7,296 nt of DNA. Origin: CBDAKK01 sp965216965 (GTDB lineage Bacteria; Spirochaetota; Spirochaetia; WTKD01; G963693115). A model generated the notes under the pieces. That model had not been told where the DNA came from and did no database searches. It worked only from the letters and a program-made list of their open reading frames with translations. Shown here piece after piece: positions 4,726-7,296 of the stretch. The stretch is taken from assembly GCA_965216965.1 (NCBI GenBank), contig CBDCGX010000045.1, positions 1 to 7,296 on the forward strand, written 5' to 3'. Each line of letters begins with the position of its first letter. Within the stretch, counting starts at the first letter, position 1. Position numbers and translations under genes: made by a program.

Positions 4726-7296
4726 TTATTTTTTGTTTGCCGCTGCTTTCTCCACAAGCTCAGAAAGCATGGTGAGTGCTTCTACAGGCGTAATTGTATT
4801 TATTGATATTCTACGAAGCATTGTTTCTAATTCATGGTAATACATTGTTTTTTTTGCTTCTTGGGAATTAGGCAAACAATCAGAATGCCACAGCGGTTGT
4901 TGTTCGCCTGCATGTGTAGGCTCTATCCATTTTGTATTCTTTTTATATTCATGAAGAAGCTCATATGCACGATCTAACACTGTTTGAGGAACTCCTGCAA
5001 GTTTTGCAACCTCTATACCATATGAACTCTTTGCAATTCCTGGAATAATTCTTCGAGTGAATACAATATTATTTTCACTTCCTCTTTCAACACTAAGCGT
5101 GCGTTTTTTCATAAATGGATGCTCAATATTTGTAATATCATGATAATGAGTTGCAAATAATGTAAACACTTTCTTTTCTAATAAGAATTCTAATACTGCC
5201 ATTGCAATAGATTGCCCATCATTTATACTGGTACCACGACCTATTTCATCCATAACTACAAAGCTATTTTCTGTAGTATTCTGAATGATAAATGCTGTTT
5301 CACTCATTTCCAAGAAAAAAGTAGACTCTCCCCTAACTAAATTATCAGATGCACCTACTCGACAAAAGAGCCTATCAAATATTCCAATCTGTGCTGTCTG
5401 AGCAGGCACAAATGAACCTATTTGTGCCATTATTATTATAAGTGCATTTTGTCTCAAATATGTTGATTTTCCCGCCATGTTTGGTCCTGTAAGCAATATC
5501 ATGCTACTATCTTCCTTATTTAAAGTAATTCCATTTGAAACAAAATCTCCCGACAATAAAACCCTTTCTATTACAGGATGTCTTCCGTTCTCAACAAACA
5601 GTACGGTATCTTTTACTATGTTTGGGCACACATAATTATATTCATCTGCAACCTCTGCAAAGGAAGCACAAATATCTATTTCTGCAATTGCTTGAGCTAT
5701 TTTATGTATGTCATGTATATATTTCTCTATGTTCTTACAAAGATTTTCAAAAATTTCCTCTTCATATCTTAAAAGATTATCTTTGGCACATAAAATACTA
5801 GTCTCTATGCTGACAAGCTGTTCTGTTTTATAGCGATCAACATTTTTTAAAGTCTGTTTTAATAAAAACCATTTTGGGATTTTCCCTCTTAACGACTGCG
5901 AAAATTCAAAAGAATATCCAGAAGCATTATTATATTTTAATTTTAATGTATACGTTATTTTTTTTTGCTCTTCAAGAAGATATTCCTTTAATATACCTTT
6001 TTCATTTTCACATATATTCCTTAACTCATCAAGTCCCGAATCAACTCCCTTTGCTATAACATAGCTATCTCCTCCTATTGTTGTAGGAGGTTCATTAACA
6101 AGCATCATATCTATTGTTTTAATACATTCCTGTATCCCTTGAATATTTACACTATTAAAAACGTTTAAAAAAACAACTTCTGTTGTTATTGCTTCAAAAA
6201 CAGCATAGCCATACCTAAGGCTTTTTCCAAGTGTATATATTGTGTGGGGTGTGATTTTTCTTACATGAAGCCTCGTCATTATACGAGGAAGATCATATAT
6301 TTGTTCTAGATATGCTTTAAGAGTAGCACTTAACGATCTGTTTTTTAGAAAACATTTAACTTTATTCTGTCTTTCTAAGATTTCCTCTCTATCTCTTAAC
6401 GGTGATGCTATAGATGTTTTAAGTAGACGCGAACCCATCGCTGTTTTACACTTATCTAAAACTCCAATAAGAGAATATTTTCTTTCCTTATCTCGCATTG
6501 TTTTAAAAAGCTCCAAATTTGCTATAGCATCTGCATCCATATGCATACAATCTTCTTCACATAAAATCTTTACCTTTGTAATATGGGGCGGTTTTGTAGA
6601 TATATCTGCCTGGATATACGATATAAGAGCATTTACAACTGCAAGTAAACACTTATTTTTTTCTGTAAACCCAAAAACTTTAACAGCTTGAACTCCAGTA
6701 CTATTAATGAGTTGTCTTTCTCCTTCATCTTTTGAAAAATGCCATTCAGCACATTGAATTATAAATATAGCAGGATGTAATTCTGTTATTTTCTTATACC
6801 AGTCTTGATGCTTATCCTCATCACTTATAATGATTTCTTTTGGATCTATTTTTCCTAACATAAGCTTAAGTATTTCTAAAGAATTTTCTTCTACTTGTAA
6901 GAAAAGCTCCGCCGTAGAAACATCTATCCATGCAAAATACATATTTTTCTCGCCATGATATACAGACATAAGATAATTATTTTCTTTATCTTTTAAATAT
7001 GAAGAATTAATAATAGTGCCAGGGGTAATTATTTCAACAATTTCTCTTTCAAGTAATTTTGTTTTCTCATGCTTTGCTACTTGATCACAAATTGCAACCT
7101 TCTCTCCATGATTGAGCAATATTTGCACATATCGCTCTGCAACATGAAAAGGAACTCCACACATAGGCATATTATTTCTATGAGTAAGCGTTATATCAAG
7201 CATCTTTGAACATCTTATGGCATCATCAAAAAAAAGCTCAAAGAAATCACCAAGTCTAAATAATAATACATGCTCAGGCACCTTTGCCTTCATAGC
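4726..7296 (-). CDS. mutS: DNA mismatch repair protein MutS (5' end cut off)
   Basis: MutS recognises base mismatches and small loops and, with ATP, recruits MutL. About 856 codons are in view. The frame runs off the right edge: the codon before the ATG at 7293 is GCT, and the MKAKVPEHVLLFRLGDFFELF wording aligns inside the family N-terminus, so the true start lies roughly 10-20 codons outside the window. Numbering from that ATG, the mismatch-contact motif F17-F18-E19 keeps the Phe and Glu of the F-x-E element. Then come the CGVPFH segment, the lever/clamp region, Walker A GPNMAGKST (603-611), Walker B MDEIGRGTS with D682 and E683, and the ATHYHD loop (about 713-718). QQPLW (798-802) near the end resembles a sliding-clamp-binding pentapeptide, which is inference. 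The ATPase core is intact, so repair is expected to be functional. Leads the mutS-comF pair. Ends in TAA. Confidence 0.98.
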   Translation of the reverse strand, partial: AMKAKVPEHVLLFRLGDFFELFFDDAIRCSKMLDITLTHRNNMPMCGVPFHVAERYVQILLNHGEKVAICDQVAKHEKTKLLEREIVEIITPGTIINSSYLKDKENNYLMSVYHGEKNMYFAWIDVSTAELFLQVEENSLEILKLMLGKIDPKEIIISDEDKHQDWYKKITELHPAIFIIQCAEWHFSKDEGERQLINSTGVQAVKVFGFTEKNKCLLAVVNALISYIQADISTKPPHITKVKILCEEDCMHMDADAIANLELFKTMRDKERKYSLIGVLDKCKTAMGSRLLKTSIASPLRDREEILERQNKVKCFLKNRSLSATLKAYLEQIYDLPRIMTRLHVRKITPHTIYTLGKSLRYGYAVFEAITTEVVFLNVFNSVNIQGIQECIKTIDMMLVNEPPTTIGGDSYVIAKGVDSGLDELRNICENEKGILKEYLLEEQKKITYTLKLKYNNASGYSFEFSQSLRGKIPKWFLLKQTLKNVDRYKTEQLVSIETSILCAKDNLLRYEEEIFENLCKNIEKYIHDIHKIAQAIAEIDICASFAEVADEYNYVCPNIVKDTVLFVENGRHPVIERVLLSGDFVSNGITLNKEDSSMILLTGPNMAGKSTYLRQNALIIIMAQIGSFVPAQTAQIGIFDRLFCRVGASDNLVRGESTFFLEMSETAFIIQNTTENSFVVMDEIGRGTSINDGQSIAMAVLEFLLEKKVFTLFATHYHDITNIEHPFMKKRTLSVERGSENNIVFTRRIIPGIAKSSYGIEVAKLAGVPQTVLDRAYELLHEYKKNTKWIEPTHAGEQQPLWHSDCLPNSQEAKKTMYYHELETMLRRISINTITPVEALTMLSELVEKAAANKK

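Noticed and set aside
5535..6059. Several plus-strand open frames opposite mutS
   Set aside because: They are antisense to intact, strongly conserved mutS coding sequence, overlap each other and show no domain features.
6070..6091. Inverted repeat CCTCCTA/TAGGAGG inside mutS, giving an AGGAGG followed by an out-of-frame ATG on the minus strand
   Set aside because: The ATG frame stops after two codons (ATG TTA TAG), and the bases simply encode the PPTTIGG segment of MutS; no internal start is supported.
1..7296. CRISPR, insertion sequence, prophage, toxin-antitoxin or defence system
   Set aside because: No direct-repeat array, transposase, recombinase or small paired ORFs are visible; the window is almost fully occupied by recognised core genes.

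Overview
This is an AT-rich (roughly 30% G+C by eye), densely packed bacterial chromosomal segment made of core housekeeping genes. I see no mobile element, CRISPR array, tRNA or rRNA, and no accessory system. TGA acts as a stop (end of infC) and TGG encodes Trp, so the standard bacterial code applies. The acyl carrier protein wording (DSLDTYELL, FETVGQVVKYI) and the cca/rnc/acpP/rpmF neighbourhood resemble spirochaetes. The cysteine-free L32 also recalls alphaproteobacterial forms. I would only say a low-GC, possibly host-associated, spirochaete-like bacterium, with low to moderate confidence.

Layout, left to right. A bidirectional terminator hairpin (4-34) precedes the only plus-strand gene, cca (61-1517), the CCA-adding tRNA nucleotidyltransferase. 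It is split by a one-base deletion near 260-262. Converging on it, with only 12 bp between, is rnc (RNase III, 1530-2291, minus). Everything else is also on the minus strand. Read in transcription order it is mutS (partial, running off the right edge), comF, infC, rplU, rpmF and acpP, then a terminator hairpin (2314-2341) and rnc.

Regulation: good sigma-70-type promoters can be read directly upstream of rplU (TTGACA, 17 bp, GATAAT) and rpmF (TTGACA, 17 bp, TATATT). infC has an extended -10 (TGATATAAT). The rpmF promoter places the transcript start at or within a base or two of the ATG, so the rpmF-acpP mRNA looks leaderless. A weaker candidate promoter does the same for cca, and the infC promoter puts an ATG only a few bases from its start site. 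By contrast rplU, acpP and comF have purine-rich Shine-Dalgarno sequences.

Functionally most genes serve translation and RNA maturation: tRNA 3' ends (cca), rRNA processing (rnc), initiation (infC) and the 50S subunit (rplU, rpmF). The rest are fatty-acid synthesis (acpP), mismatch repair (mutS) and a ComF-type phosphoribosyltransferase. The notable points are the broken cca frame, the odd infC start region with a 14-codon overlapping leader ORF, the leaderless promoters, the zinc-free L32, and ribosomal genes detached from their usual partners (no rpmI-rplT after infC, no rpmA after rplU). I did not find a convincing undescribed system.
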